This document shows positions 41,550 to 52,577 of a stretch of DNA of 64,000 nt, in pieces. The notes beneath the pieces were generated by a model. It did no database searches, was not told the origin of the DNA, and saw nothing but the letters and a program-made list of their open reading frames with translations. The DNA is taken from assembly GCA_965649825.1 (NCBI GenBank), contig OZ287701.1:1116001-1180000 (forward strand), read 5' to 3'. How positions within the stretch are numbered: position 1 is the stretch's first letter; the number at the start of each line of letters is the position of its first letter. The translations under genes were made by a program, and so were the position numbers. Origin of the DNA: Penicillus capitatus. Its lineage: Eukaryota; Chlorophyta.

Positions 41550-42349
41550 CAGCAGCTCGCATCAGAGGAGTCGGAGAGAAGCAGACAGCCCCGCAGCTAT
41601 CATACGCACAAGTCGCTCGCACTGCCCAGACTTCTGTCCAAAAGCAGCGCCCCGAACAGACCCGAGCGATCAGAAAACACACCCAGGAGATAAAGGCCCA
41701 GATCCGCTGTGATGAGCGTAGTTTCCAGTTCTGCCCAGTTTCCTTGAAAGGCGACCGACCATCACTCCGACAACTTGGCATAGGCCTGGAACGGAAGCTG
41801 AAGCTCCAGAACCTGAAGGCTTGCATCGAAGACATCCGAACCGATCAGGGCGGCAGATTTTACGTCCAGGTGCGAGACGATCATCGCGAGCAGTTCGAGA
41901 AGGCACTGGATCGAGCCCTAGAATGTACGGATGACAGATGGAACATGGTTCTCGAAGACTTGAGCACATTTGCAGTAAACAATCCGTACACCTCGTTCAC
42001 GCGCGACAAAGTACCTATTGTGATTGGAAACGTTGACCTGGACATCGACCCGGAAGCAGCCATCACTGCCATCGCTGATCAGAACGCAACCCGCTGGAAG
42101 ATACCGGCAACAGAACTCGAAGAATCGCATTTTGCGGCCCCGCACCGACTGAATCGCAGAAAGCGGGACTCCTCAGGACAGCCCTTCCCGGAATGGTCAC
42201 CGAGCAAAAACTTGAAAGTCTTCGTTTCGAAGACTCTCCACGAGCAACTGTTTGGGGATCAAAAGGCCGCGTTTGCTACCCTGGACTACATGATATTGCC
42301 CATTCGCCCGTTCGCGCGGTTCCCTAGCGCACCGCGAGGTATCACCTGA
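41546..42349 (+). CDS. ORF1-like protein of LINE-like insertion
   Basis: About 267 codons. N-terminal QLSYAQVARTAQT is a common signature near the front of LINE ORF1/gag-like proteins (SYAQVAR). The centre has alternating charged segments compatible with an RNA-binding domain (RFYVQVRDDHREQFEKAL, DKVPIVIGNVDLDIDPEAAI). The C-terminus (KNLKVFVSKTLHEQLFG) may be another strand-helix unit. No CCHC knuckle is seen. Function inferred from position in a non-LTR insertion. Confidence 0.5.
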   Translation: MTAARIRGVGEKQTAPQLSYAQVARTAQTSVQKQRPEQTRAIRKHTQEIKAQIRCDERSFQFCPVSLKGDRPSLRQLGIGLERKLKLQNLKACIEDIRTDQGGRFYVQVRDDHREQFEKALDRALECTDDRWNMVLEDLSTFAVNNPYTSFTRDKVPIVIGNVDLDIDPEAAITAIADQNATRWKIPATELEESHFAAPHRLNRRKRDSSGQPFPEWSPSKNLKVFVSKTLHEQLFGDQKAAFATLDYMILPIRPFARFPSAPRGIT

Positions 42350-42476
42350 TCTACCATTTCATTCATTTCTGCCGGTCTATTCTGCTTGGACGCCTGATTA
42401 TTGTTTGCTACACTGAATGTGTACAGTATCACTCCCGATCTTTCCAAAAAGGAGTAAAAGCAATCAATCGAATAAA

Positions 42477-42490
42477 ATATATGCATCCAT
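42477..42490. repeat. Target-site duplication, right, of insertion in element 5
   Basis: ATATATGCATCCAT, partner of 40204-40217. Confidence 0.9.
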
Positions 42491-43809
42491 GGCGATGTAT
42501 ATTCCCAGGGACTCTAGCGACGCTCCGTCGAAATCGACCGGAGTGGATGGTCTTCTCTGTTCTGGATCTATCTGATGGATTCTGGAACATCCCTGTGGAT
42601 GAAGACCTACAACAGACGTTCGGGATGGAATCCCTCCAACATGCACACACTTGGCAGTGACTGCCTGAAGGCCGGAGTGCAAGTCCGGGCCTGTTCCAGA
42701 GCTGTATGATGAGGCTATTTGAGGAGTTTGACAACGTGATTGTCTACATGGATGACCTCCTTCTGGGCTCAACGTCGTTCTCCGCTCATGCCGCCCTCCT
42801 CCACCAGGTCTTGAGCAAGATGAAAGAGTACGGGCTGGCCGTGAACGCTGAAAAGTCTCAGATCGGTCAGAAGGAAGTCAAGTTTCTGGGTTATAACGTG
42901 GAAAATGCCTCCATCTCCCTCAACACGTACCTGGAGGAGCAGTGCAACAACTTACCGCGTGCCAGGACCAAGAGAGAAGTCCGGCGATTGGTGGGAATCA
43001 TGAACCTGTGCAGATCCTCATGCCCCCGATTGGATGCAATTCTGCAGCCGTTGACCGATCTCCTCAAACAAATGACGATGCTGGACTTGGAAACGGTGAA
43101 ATCCTACACGGTGGTGGCCTGGAAGAGCATCCTGACTCAGACGAAGCTGCACTTACTGCACTCAGAGGAGGACCTATATCTAGAGACCGATTGGTCGCAG
43201 ACGGGGTGTGGCTTCGTCCTCTTCTCGGGAGCTCCTGAGCTTGGACGGGTAGTTGCAGTGAACTCAAGAACCCGCGATGAGAAGCATCTGTCCTCTTATC
43301 TGGGAGAGTTACGTACGATCCAGTGGGCACTGGCACAAGTGAAGACCATCAGTTTAGGTCGGAAGATTTACCTGTATAACGATTCTAACTCATGCTGCTT
43401 ACGTCTCAATGGCACGCCAAAGGCAGGTGATCTTCTGGATGTTCGAGTCGCCCGATCGTGGTCTTGGATCTTGGAGAATTATATCTTACCGGGACGACTC
43501 GAAATTGCCTTCCTGCCAGGATTGACGAGTGAGATTGCAGATCTCCTGTCGAGGTGGTCTACTGAGGAGTTAGTCGGAAGCGTAGAGGACCGCGGCGAGA
43601 TCCAGGATCTCATACTTTCAAGACATGCAGCTTGGGTCACTTTAGGGCGGCAGAAACTCGTCGAAGACTACTGCCAGAGGGAATTAGATGCTCGTACAAG
43701 GAAGTCAAGACGGCTCTCCGCGGATGCACTAGTTGTGCCACATTTCGCTGTCGACGTCCGCCACCTCCGCTTGGTCACCTACCTGACCCGTCATCAGCAG
43801 GCGAATTGA
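42491..43809 (+). pseudogene. Element 5 RT (C-terminal) and RNase H
   Basis: Continues the RT after the insertion: FSVLDLSDGFWNIPVDED (first catalytic Asp), a TGA at 42658 where the family has Trp, then the palm VIVYMDDLLLGS, EVKFLGYNV, RREVRRLVGIMNL. RNase H: LYLETDWSQTGCGFVLF, YLGELRTIQWALAQV, KIYLYNDSNSCCL, FLPGLTSEIADLLSRW. The frame then runs out of phase with the integrase because of a single missing G near 43632. Confidence 0.8.
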
Positions 43810-44555
43810 TAAGCGTGGATGTAATCGGGCCATTGTCTAGAGCTCCGAGAGGCTTCCGGTATATCATCACGCTGATCGATCACCTGACTCGTTTGGGACA
43901 TGCCTACCCTGCGAGAAACCCAACATCGTGCGCGATGATTCGCGCGATCGAGAGGTGGATCGAGGAACGCGGAAAGCCGCGTCGTCTGCTGAGTGACAAC
44001 GCTGTTTATCTTACATCTCGTTTGTTCAAGCAATGGACCCAATCCCAGGAGATCCAGCACATTACCATCCCATCCTACAGTCATAATTCTAACGGGATGA
44101 TCGAGAGGTATAACGAGACGCTCACTGGCCGCCTTCGAAGACGACGGCAAGCTGAAGGAGGGAATTGGCTCAAGCATCTGACCCAGTCGGTTCAAGATAT
44201 CGCTTTCATGCAACACTCTACGATCCGGTTTGTGCCGCAAGAAGCCTGGGACGATCCAGCGATCTGGCCTATGTTGCGCCGGCGGACTACCGCCATGAGA
44301 GATCGGGTGAATCAAGACCGACGTCGGTTTGTAGTCCCTCAACCGGAATATCAAGTTGACGATCGTGTATGGTACTGGGATGAAGCTCGTGCTGAGAGAT
44401 TGGATGCGAAACTGTCTCCCTTTTGGCGCGATCCTTGCGTGCTTAAACAGCAGATTTCGCAGCATGTGTGGGAAGTCTCCGAAGTCGGATCCAAGCGAAG
44501 ATGGTGGGCTCATTCAAGTTTCCTGGCACCGTATCATTCGTCAAGCGGTGTCTAG
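43625..44555 (+). pseudogene. Element 5 integrase
   Basis: Zinc domain HFRAAETRRRLL with CTSCATF, then the core: ELISVDVIGPL, RRLLSDNAVYL, HNSNGMIERYNETL (the D, D, E residues in order), and a C-terminal RLDAKLSPFWRDPCVLKQ corresponding to the GPY/F module. The domain itself is uninterrupted to its stop at 44553-44555. It closely resembles element 1 integrase. Confidence 0.85.
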
Positions 44556-44649
44556 GCTCGGGGGAGTGTTGAGACGGAAGAATTTAGAAGTGGACATTAT
44601 CGACATTACCGACTCTTCTGTTAATCATTCGACTTTAGCGACTGACAGC

Positions 44650-45240
44650 GCGATTCTTAATGGCGTTACAAGACTAGCCAGTCGTATCCCACTCGCAGCC
44701 GGCGTATCGCTGGGATGCTGGCTCCTTTCTTGCCCCAGTCGACGCCGTCTCTCGGTAGTTGCCGCAGCCAATATCCGACCGCGATTCCTCCGTTTACGAC
44801 CCCCAGCCACTGGAGGATTCCAACGGCGACGTGCTCCACCTCTCGAAAGGCTTCCAGCAGATCCTTAAGCTCGTCGCTGATCTGCGCTGACCACCCTTTC
44901 GGGTCGGTAAGTATGATCCATATTTGGCTCGCGCCGAATCTCCGTAGCTCGGCCGCCTTCTCCACCAATTCCGGCATGCACTCGGCGACTCCCGCGCAGA
45001 CATCCTCCGGCGCCGGCACCAGCGGCACCCGGGTCCGGAACACAGAGCTCCACCCCATGCCCACCATGCCGATCCGGAAGTCTGTCGTCGGTCGCCTTCC
45101 GTGGCGCTCCGCTCCGATCCGTCCACTGGCAGCTCCCTGTGCTCAACAAACCGGTCTCCCACGGGCTGGGTTGACGCGCGGTCCCCTGTGTTCCTCCCGG
45201 CCTCGTGATCACGGCGGTCGCTCCATGCGCCGCAACAAGA
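44650..45240 (-). pseudogene. Element 4 gag-like region
   Basis: A minus frame (45067-44666) reads PEDVCAGVAECMPELVEKAA, LRRFGASQIWIILTD, ELKDLLEAFREVEHV; another frame is open upstream to 45356. It lies directly downstream of the 5' LTR on the minus strand, where gag is expected. No zinc knuckle or capsid motif is certain. Confidence 0.4.
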
Positions 45241-45269
45241 CACCAGATCGCCAACGATCCGAAACCAAC

Positions 45270-45469
45270 TGTAAAATCGCGTCTCGGGCCCATGACGAAG
45301 GACACTCTTCGACGCCCAGAAGAACGCTCACTTACAAAATGGTCAACGTTCGACAAAGGTAAACGCTGGAAATTCGATACGACTGTTCGGCTTCCTCCTT
45401 TATTCTCTTGCCGCCATTCGTCTCTCTCATTCCCCCTTTATTCATCCTAATCACGGGTCGGGTTTCACA
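45270..45469 (-). repeat. LTR of old minus-strand gypsy (element 4), 5' LTR
   Basis: About 200 bp, collinear with 30173-30381 but diverged. On the minus strand it is followed after two bases by TGGTTTCGGATCG, a primer-binding-site candidate. Confidence 0.65.
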
Positions 45470-47261
45470 CAAATGCAGGACGGCCATTGTTACAAAATAG
45501 AATGACCGATCACAAGAAAAATGTCAACATTTATGCCTTGTTGCAACAGCAGCATGACGTTATGGTGTCGTCATGCTTCTTGTAATGATGTGACCTGTTC
45601 CCCTTTCTTTCTTCTTCCCACTTCATCTTCAGGTCCACGACAGTATCTACAGGTTCATATTTCACGTATTTATACGGTGCATGCGACATGACTTGTCTTG
45701 GCAGGTGAGTTACCCACCTCTCAGAGCCATGGAAAAGGAACCCTGAGATGACATAAACCCCTCATGAGTGCCCCTTGGGAGATAGAACCCCTAAGTAACG
45801 AGGCAATCACGATGTGACAGCCAAATTCTACTAACCAACATACGTGCACGATCAAAGAATTGTAACTGCGATCTGCACGTTTTTGCAAACAGACAGCACG
45901 CCGCAAACGCGCACTGCTTCACCTTTCCGAGCAAAACCCCCACAGTACCGGTTCTTCTAGATTAATCAAACGATTTTAGAAGAGTGAGATTTCTCTTGCT
46001 GATGAATCTGTGTAATATTTCGAGTCGATCCAGTAATCTTTCATGCAGATTTCTGCGTCCATACAGTAATGCTATTCACCTCAGTCAGTTGGATGGTCAA
46101 CGGTGACTGAGAAAATGATTCTGCATTCAAGCCAGAGGTTCTGGATGCTTTGTTTGTTGCTCCCGACTGTGCTGCTGCCATAGGGCGACAAAGTGGATCG
46201 ACAATCCTCGTTACGACTACCGGCGCCGTCCATACAAAGTTTATCCAGAGTGTAGGGATCGCATGGCATCCGGCCACGTGGTCGCTCCGACGCGCGGCAA
46301 CGCAACGGAGGAACTTGACGTGAGTCAATGCGAAGACTACAGGTCGGGGAACACGGTCAGCTAAATACCCCGAGCGACCCTCGGCCTCACGTCGCGCTAC
46401 GAAGCTGCGACGTGTCTGGTCCGCGGGCAGGAAACCGTTCCCATACTCAGATCACAGATCCATCTCCTCAGTCCGGGATATTCCCCGTTCAGCAAGGACG
46501 CACAGAACGCGATCGCCGGATTGAGGCAACGAGTCAGCAGAGTTGTGCCTTGCTTCTACAGACTTCTTCTTGCAGACTTGATGGCTCGGTATGTCGCGAC
46601 ACCTAGTCTTCCGTCTCTGACTGCTTGGCCGAAGTCCATGTCCACTGCATCTGCTTGTTCTCGCGTGAACAAAGGCTGAAACACGCCGCCTCTTGGGAAA
46701 AGCTTGCGGTTTCTTACAGGTGCGACATTCCCAGTCTTCGGCTCCATTGACAGGGAGTTCAACGCGAACCCTAGGACGACTGCGACTGTAGCGAATCCGG
46801 TTGCGGTCGCGTGCGAGTCTCGCTCCGAAGCCATGTAGACAAGGGTCACAAACGTGGCAAGCAGCAGTTCTAAAGGATGAACTGCAATCGTCTTAAAGAG
46901 TTGTCACGCAGGAGGCGCCGCGCTAAACAAACGTGCACAACGGAAGGCTTCACAGCTTATAGAGCAATGTTGTTTGTCGACAGAATGCGCCCATTTATAT
47001 GTGGAATGGGACACGACTTAACAGGTTAGGTGATTCATCCAACGCTCAAGGCCATACGAAAGTGCCCCTGACAAGACATTGAGTGCCTCTTCAAGAACAG
47101 AACACCTCAGAATCGAGGCAGATGATGTGACTTCCACGCGAGAGAGTGACCAAAGTCGAATGTCTTTACAACGTTCCTTTTCGTCAGTGTACATTCTGCA
47201 GATTCTTGTCAGTTCTCACAACGGTATGGACGCGTCTTTGCTCATCGATACGCATTGCATG
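45470..47261. repeat. Gene-poor repeat mosaic
   Basis: No recognised gene. 45667-45820 and 46989-47135 are diverged copies of each other (an ATTTATA start, a GGTGAnTnACCCA-like block, a GCCAT block, GATGTGAC at the end). 45845-45950 matches 12890-13000 and 29120-29230 (ATCAAAGAATTGTAAC..GCGATCT.CACGTTTTTGC). 47195-47265 resembles 53030-53115 (GACGCGTCTTTG). A minus frame at 46849-46556 (97 codons) is open but unassigned. Confidence 0.45.
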
Positions 47262-47818
47262 GGCAATTCGAGGTCTCCTATATCCTCGAAGCCGACTCTT
47301 CATGGTTCAAGTTTGTTTTCTTTTTTGGGTTTCAAATGCTGGTAACCGTAACCATGCTGAATTTGCTGATCGCCGTAATGACACAATCGTACTCCAAAGT
47401 CAAGCTGCTGTTCGCAAAGGAGCGCATCACAGTGGTATCTGCGTGATCTAGTTATCGGAGAATCATCGCTCTCGCTACAATAGCGGGAGAGCAAGTATGA
47501 TCGATGAGCTAGAGGCTCTAAACATTCCGTCCATCTTCTGCGGCGAGATGCATCCTTACATCCACTTCTTAGTGGTTGAAAACAAACCGAGGTGCGGTCT
47601 CTCTCCTCTGTGCGTCTAGCACTGGGTTTTGTTGCAGGGTCTCTCAGGAAGCCCCTCGGGCCAGTTGCGTAGCTCCGGATGGGTCCCTTGAGGAACTGAG
47701 ACAGAAAGTAGATTCGATGACAAGCCAAATCAAGGTCTTCTGCGCATGCGCACATTGCTGCCTGACGCGTTCTCTCTGCCGCCAGATATTGATCGATCTG
47801 CTGAATACGAAGCAGTAG
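47262..47818 (+). pseudogene. TRP-like channel 3' fragment (copy of paralog 1)
   Basis: Only the pore/TM6 block and tail are present: QMLVTVTMLNLLIAVMTQSY followed by the coiled-coil exons (GSLEELRQKVDSMTSQIK, ILIDLLNTKQ). All exons coding TM1-TM5 are missing because the duplication starts here. Cannot make a channel. Confidence 0.85.
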
Positions 47819-48403
47819 GTGAAGACAACAGGAGTATGCAGTTTTTCTGTTTGTCCTAAGAAATGCCTTTGCCTGGCACGGTTCCAGATTTTTAGCTTTC
47901 CCGAGTAACAGAATCTCCGAGAAATATCTTCGAGGCGCATCTTTAGCGCGGTCTCGACCTTCTCGGTCATGAACTGACAGAGTGCGGACCCGGCGTCCTC
48001 TTCTGGCGAATTCTTTAGCCGGCAGTATGGTTGTTTGCATTCAATATGTCAAGCGGTCAACAGTCCGGGAGAGGACGGGCGATTGCGGTCGGGTCCTCTG
48101 TCGATGAAATCTTTCTTCTTATCTAGCGAAGGCACTGTTCTTAGCCAATGATAAACCGATCCCGCAAACGTTGTATCATTCATTGTGCACAATGACAGCC
48201 CTTTCTATGGAAACCGGCACAAGTGCGGCAACAGCCACACTTGACCTTCCGCAGTCTCTGCCCTCTCGCGCGATACGCCGATCGCAGCGGCCGATCGCTT
48301 GGGGAAACGAACGCCGTCTGCTGTGCATCTTTCTTTATTGTTCGTCTCAACTCATCAGTCGTACTGTTCAGCCATTCTATCAGCGCATCATAAGGAATCA
48401 ATT

Positions 48404-49739
48404 CTAAAAGAGATTCAGGAAGAATGAGACTAAAGGGGAGAGTCGAATCCACAGCATCATGTCTCCATTCGAATTGAGAGGTTGAAAGGCCAGCGGAACG
48501 TCGTCGAACATCTTCACAAGATCATTGAGGCACTCCGTTCGATGCTGCCGGCCACACACTCCTCTTCACGCCATGCTGCTGATCGGAAGAGTGCATACCC
48601 GACTGTGGTGCGCATCGCTGCTGATGCCTTTCACTTTGAACGGTCCCTTTCCGGAATCCGTCACCCTGTTCAAAGGCAGACGTTTTGTGAGTCCGTCCGT
48701 CCGTTGGGGAGAGATGACCATGGACTGTTGACGAATTTCGCCGGATCGGAACTGTAGTTGGCGATCAGAAGCTGCATCGCAATGTCTTCGCAGTTGCTGA
48801 CCCAGAGACCAAACCCTTTAGGGGAACAAACACACGGTGTCTTACTGTTTTGCATCGACGTAGTCTCGAATGCTCTGCGGCATCCTTTCCGAAAAGATCG
48901 TCAAGTAAGCTGCATCGCACACATTGCCCGCCCTCGTGCACACATCCAAGAGACGCAGACCTCCGTGGAACAGTGCGGCTTTCGTGAGAAGCATCGAGTA
49001 TCTCCCTTCAACGTACGTCTTCGTCCCCAGGAAGTATTCGTATCTGCGGCGCAGACGTGAACGTGTGCACGAGAGAGGGCGTCTGTACGTGCATCCTTCG
49101 TCGATGCTGTGTGCCCGTGGGAAGAACCCGACCAAAGAACTCTTGCTCTCTTTCCAGACCTGCTCGTCTCAACAGCCATCTCGAAGAGAATCGGGCGTCG
49201 GGGATACGTGCTTTGAAAACTCTGTGCAGATCTGAGCACGTTGCGTAGATATCGTCGTCGATGCTCATGACAGCCTCCGTCTCTAAACCTACGCAGCACT
49301 CGTGGACGCGCTCTCACTCGCGAAGACGTGAAGTACTCTCCAGCGGAGCGAATCGATTGTTCAGACTGGTGCCGTTCATGACATCGTAGAGCACGCTGAC
49401 ACCTTTGGCATCGATTCTGGCAGGCGGCGGCTCTCCGTCTTCGCACCAGACGACACGAATCTGGTGCACGATCGACGTGCACTTGGAGTAGTGCCGGATC
49501 GATCGCTGCATCAGGTCCAGTCGATGAAAGGAATTCAGCATCAGCGTCAGCCGATTCTCGAACAGAACTGGAACCGACAGGTCCATGCGAGCAGCCTCGC
49601 AGAGACACGCACCGGGCTGGTTGGAATGGACCGGCAGGGGCGGTACCGTTTCAGCAGGACGTCGCCGAACGCAGTGGTGCATCTCTTCGGCAAGCCGTGG
49701 TCTCCCGTTCAGAATCGTCCCCATGAACATGCCTATGAC
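48404..49739 (-). CDS. Exostosin-type GT64 glycosyltransferase, copy C
   Basis: Same motifs and exons as copy A: LTLMLNSFHRLDL, IRVVWCEDGEPP, NNRFAPLE, MSIDDD, VGFFPRAH, LTKAALFHG, PQSIRDYVD, NCEDIAMQLLIA, ending near FDDVPLAF. All motifs are intact. The codon matching the ATG used tentatively in copy A (7915) is ACG here, so either translation starts at a later Met (as marked), or the authentic start is on an upstream exon common to both copies. In the same frame sequence stays open upstream to about 49890. The stop is TAG at 48404-48406. Confidence 0.78.
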
Positions 49740-50163
49740 CGAGCGGTTCGTGGAGGTGCGCAGGAGGGCGGTCGTGACATGGGACGACGAACAGGAGCAG
49801 CCAGGGCCCTGTGCATAGATGCAGGCTTCTCGGTCGCCAGAATCGAATGGGCGCGGAATTCGGACGGGCGGCTTTTGAGCGACAGAAGGCAAAGAACGAC
49901 GGCCGACGTCGTTTTCCGCGATCGGACTCTAAATCCATTTCTCACCACCTCGTCGGCGAAACGGACGGAATGCCTCTTTTCACACAGAGAAGACGCTCCG
50001 CGGTCGTACGGTCTTGCCTAGGGACGTCCCATCGCGTCACCTCACGAATCGCTGCGCAGGGACACAACACAGACACTGTTTACATTGGACATCGACCATC
50101 CATCTATCGAAAGCAATCGTCTAATAATTGGCGTCAACTCAACGCCTTCGGCTTGGTATCGCA

Positions 50164-52577
50164 CTAGTTGTTGGTTCCATTGGATCTTGTTTCTGTTGGA
50201 AGGGCTCGGGTGGCGGACTTCAGCTGATTGAGAACGTCCTGCAGAAGAGACCATCTGAATCCACCGGCAGAGATCGTTGCTGATCAGAGCTTACATCCAA
50301 TTTCGTCGAGAGATGTCGGACTTCGCGTCTCAAGTCCTCCACTTCCAGATGCTGTTCGACTCCGTGGGCTGGATGTTTCATACTTGTGCTGCGAGAAACC
50401 CTTCATGCCACAGATGATGTCAAGACTGTCGATTCAGACAGAAGGCTAGGCTTACGCAGCTGTGTTCTTCTTCTCCTTCTCCACGGTCAGGAAATGAAGA
50501 TAACGCTTCGGATCTGGCGTGATGAACTTGGTAAACGGCAAACCGTACATCTCGTTGATGGCTTGGGCTCTTCCCCTGTAAAGCTGCGCCATTTTGTCTC
50601 CCGCCGTCTGGGCGATGAGACATATATTGAGTGACACAGAATGCAAGACACATGGCGGCACACCTCGCTGTAGGCCTGGGACATTGCAGCGATGAGCAGG
50701 TTCAGAACCGTAATCGTCATCAGGATTTGGAATCCGAAGAAAAAAATAAACTTAACCCACGAGGACTTTGCATGGAAGATATAGTGAAGCTCGAAGTTTC
50801 CAAAGATGATCTGAAATGTCGTCGTCAGTAGTTTCTTCACGTTCCTAAACTCTTCGTGACACTCGTGATATTGCTGCAGAGCACAGAGCCGATGATTCTG
50901 TTTGCCAGATAGAATATTGAAGGGCAGACCTCGTCGTGTCGGTAAAGAGATCCGATACAAAGGGAGGCGGCCACACCAGCAATTAAGATATACACAATCC
51001 ACATTCGCACGGCATAGATAACCTCGATAGCAGAGTCCAAAAAAGTTGATCCTTCCCCCAGTAGCCTGAGAAAATGGGCACACACCATCCTTCGATTGTC
51101 TCGGCGACAAGTCTTAGGCGTTACCTGAAGTAGCGTTGTACTTGGATGAGAAGAAGTATGGTCTGGGTGGCCAGCAGCCATCCAAACCATTCCTCGGTCA
51201 GGCCTTGATTTGTCATGTGAAGAATAAAGATGACAGCTTGGAGGACCTGCAGACAGATGTCTGCCAGATTCTGCAGCTCAAACCACCAAAATTTCTGCGT
51301 CGCCATGGACCAGAGCTCTTGAATAAGGAATGGACACGAGCAGACAAAGCAAATGATGTTGGTGATGTGTGTCAGCAGAGTAATGGTGCTATCGCCAGAG
51401 AAGGCTCCGGAGTCATGCTCAATATCACAGAGGAACTCTTCTTTTAGTTCACCGCACGTTTGCGCCCCGTGACCATGCTGTCTCTTGTTTGCGAAGAGTA
51501 GTTGTCTTTCTTTACTAAAGGAATCAGAATACGCGTAGCCGACTACAGGCTGGTCGTCGACGGCAACAGTAGAATTCGCACTGGCATCTGTGCTGTTGTT
51601 GGAATACGAAGGACAATGCGTCCGAGAATCCTACAGCACAGAGTCCGTCCATGTCGACCGAACGAAGGCAGGAGAACAAACAATATAGAGGCAGATGTAG
51701 AGACCGAAGGATACGGTCCAGATCAGGAAGATGCAGAAAACGGCAAGGAGGAAGCGTCGTGCCCAGTGACTCCAGTGATAGTCGACCACAGCACGAACAG
51801 CCGGAAACTCCCAGACCGAACTCGTGGCAGCACCGGAGCCGGATTTCTGGAGAAGAAGGGAGAGCAGATTCCCTTCCTTGGGATTTGCAATATCTCGCAT
51901 GCAAACGACATACGCTGTCAGTGTCACCATCTCTTCCCAGCCCACTACACACCACAGACACAGCTGACCCCAGGGTCATCCGTCTCGATGGGCTCCCCAC
52001 CATCGATGTGTTGTATGTTCCTCGTCACGCGTCCCGCGATGAACTCCGTCCAGTTCGCCTCCCAGTAGGGATCATCTGCCAGATCCGAACATCGCGTCAG
52101 GAAATTGCATCGATTAAAGGCACGCAGGATGTCAGAGTCCTATCGAGATGCATCGTCTCGTGGTATCGAGGAATGACGATTTTGACTGACCTTTGCCTTG
52201 AATGTGCCTTGTTTTGCGACGAGCATGTTTTTCAGAACAGTCAGCACATCATCTGGACATGCATCGATAAGATCCTGAAGCGAGCATTCGGTCCTCAACA
52301 TCAGCCTAAGACAGCCACAGTTGCACACAGCACGACCGCTGCGGTACGTCTACACTGTTGCTGGATCGACATCGACACAATCCTCAGGAAACACCGATTC
52401 GCTAAACGGCGACGCGGCGCTCGGCAAAAATGTGTCGATTTCGGATGGCTGAGTCAGAATGGATGTAGTGCGCCCATAAGACTTCTTGTAGTCGATTTTT
52501 TCTTCCTCTTCGTCTACCCGCGCCAGTTGCTGGTGGAGATGCGAGACAGGCGAGTTCTTTCCTCTCCAGTTTTGCAT
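50164..52577 (-). CDS. TRP-like cation channel, copy C
   Basis: Near-identical to TRP-A and TRP-B over all blocks (LIDACPDDVLTVLKNML, GWEEMVTL, WEFPAVRAVVDYHWSHW, TM3-TM6, PKRYLHFLTV, terminal coiled coil). Its N-terminal region differs more: where A and B read DEERDDII, C has DEEEEKIDYKKSYGR, so this part evolves fastest. The stop is TAG at 50164-50166. The start is tentative. GT64-C lies directly downstream on the same strand, as in segment A. Confidence 0.75.

Larger units (their letters stand above)
40218..42476 (+). mobile_element. LINE-like (non-LTR) insertion with ORF1-type genes
   Basis: 2.26 kb between identical 14-bp target duplications, splitting the RT of element 5 after MHP. The right end is A-rich (GAATAAA directly before the duplication), as for a plus-strand non-LTR element. 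It holds two ORF1-type frames and no reverse transcriptase, so it is a partial or non-autonomous copy. Removing it restores a normal RT reading (FRLLNSYMHP followed by PGTLATLRR and FSVLDLSDGFW). Confidence 0.85.
38680..44560 (+). mobile_element. Ty3/gypsy retrotransposon, element 5, interrupted by a LINE-like insertion
   Basis: Plus-strand element with double CCHC nucleocapsid, DTGS protease, RT, RNase H and integrase in order, lying inside element 4. Its RT is split by the insertion at 40218-42476. Disabling changes also include a TGG-to-TGA nonsense at 42658-42660 and a lost G near 43632 that puts RNase H and integrase in different frames. The LTRs could not be recognised, so the ends are approximate. 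Confidence 0.8.
30382..45269 (-). mobile_element. Old minus-strand Ty3/gypsy (element 4) with nested insertions
   Basis: Internal region of an element running right to left. A primer-binding-like TGG follows the 5' LTR at about 45265-45267 after a two-base gap, then a gag-like region (44.65-45.24 kb), RT (38.4-37.6 kb), RNase H (37.2-36.65 kb) and integrase (36.65-35.9 kb). It is interrupted by the young element 3 (30515-35776) and by element 5 (about 38.7-44.6 kb). Flanks of the two LTRs (GCTAG on the left, CAAAT on the right) do not match as a target duplication, so one end may have been exchanged by recombination. Confidence 0.6.
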
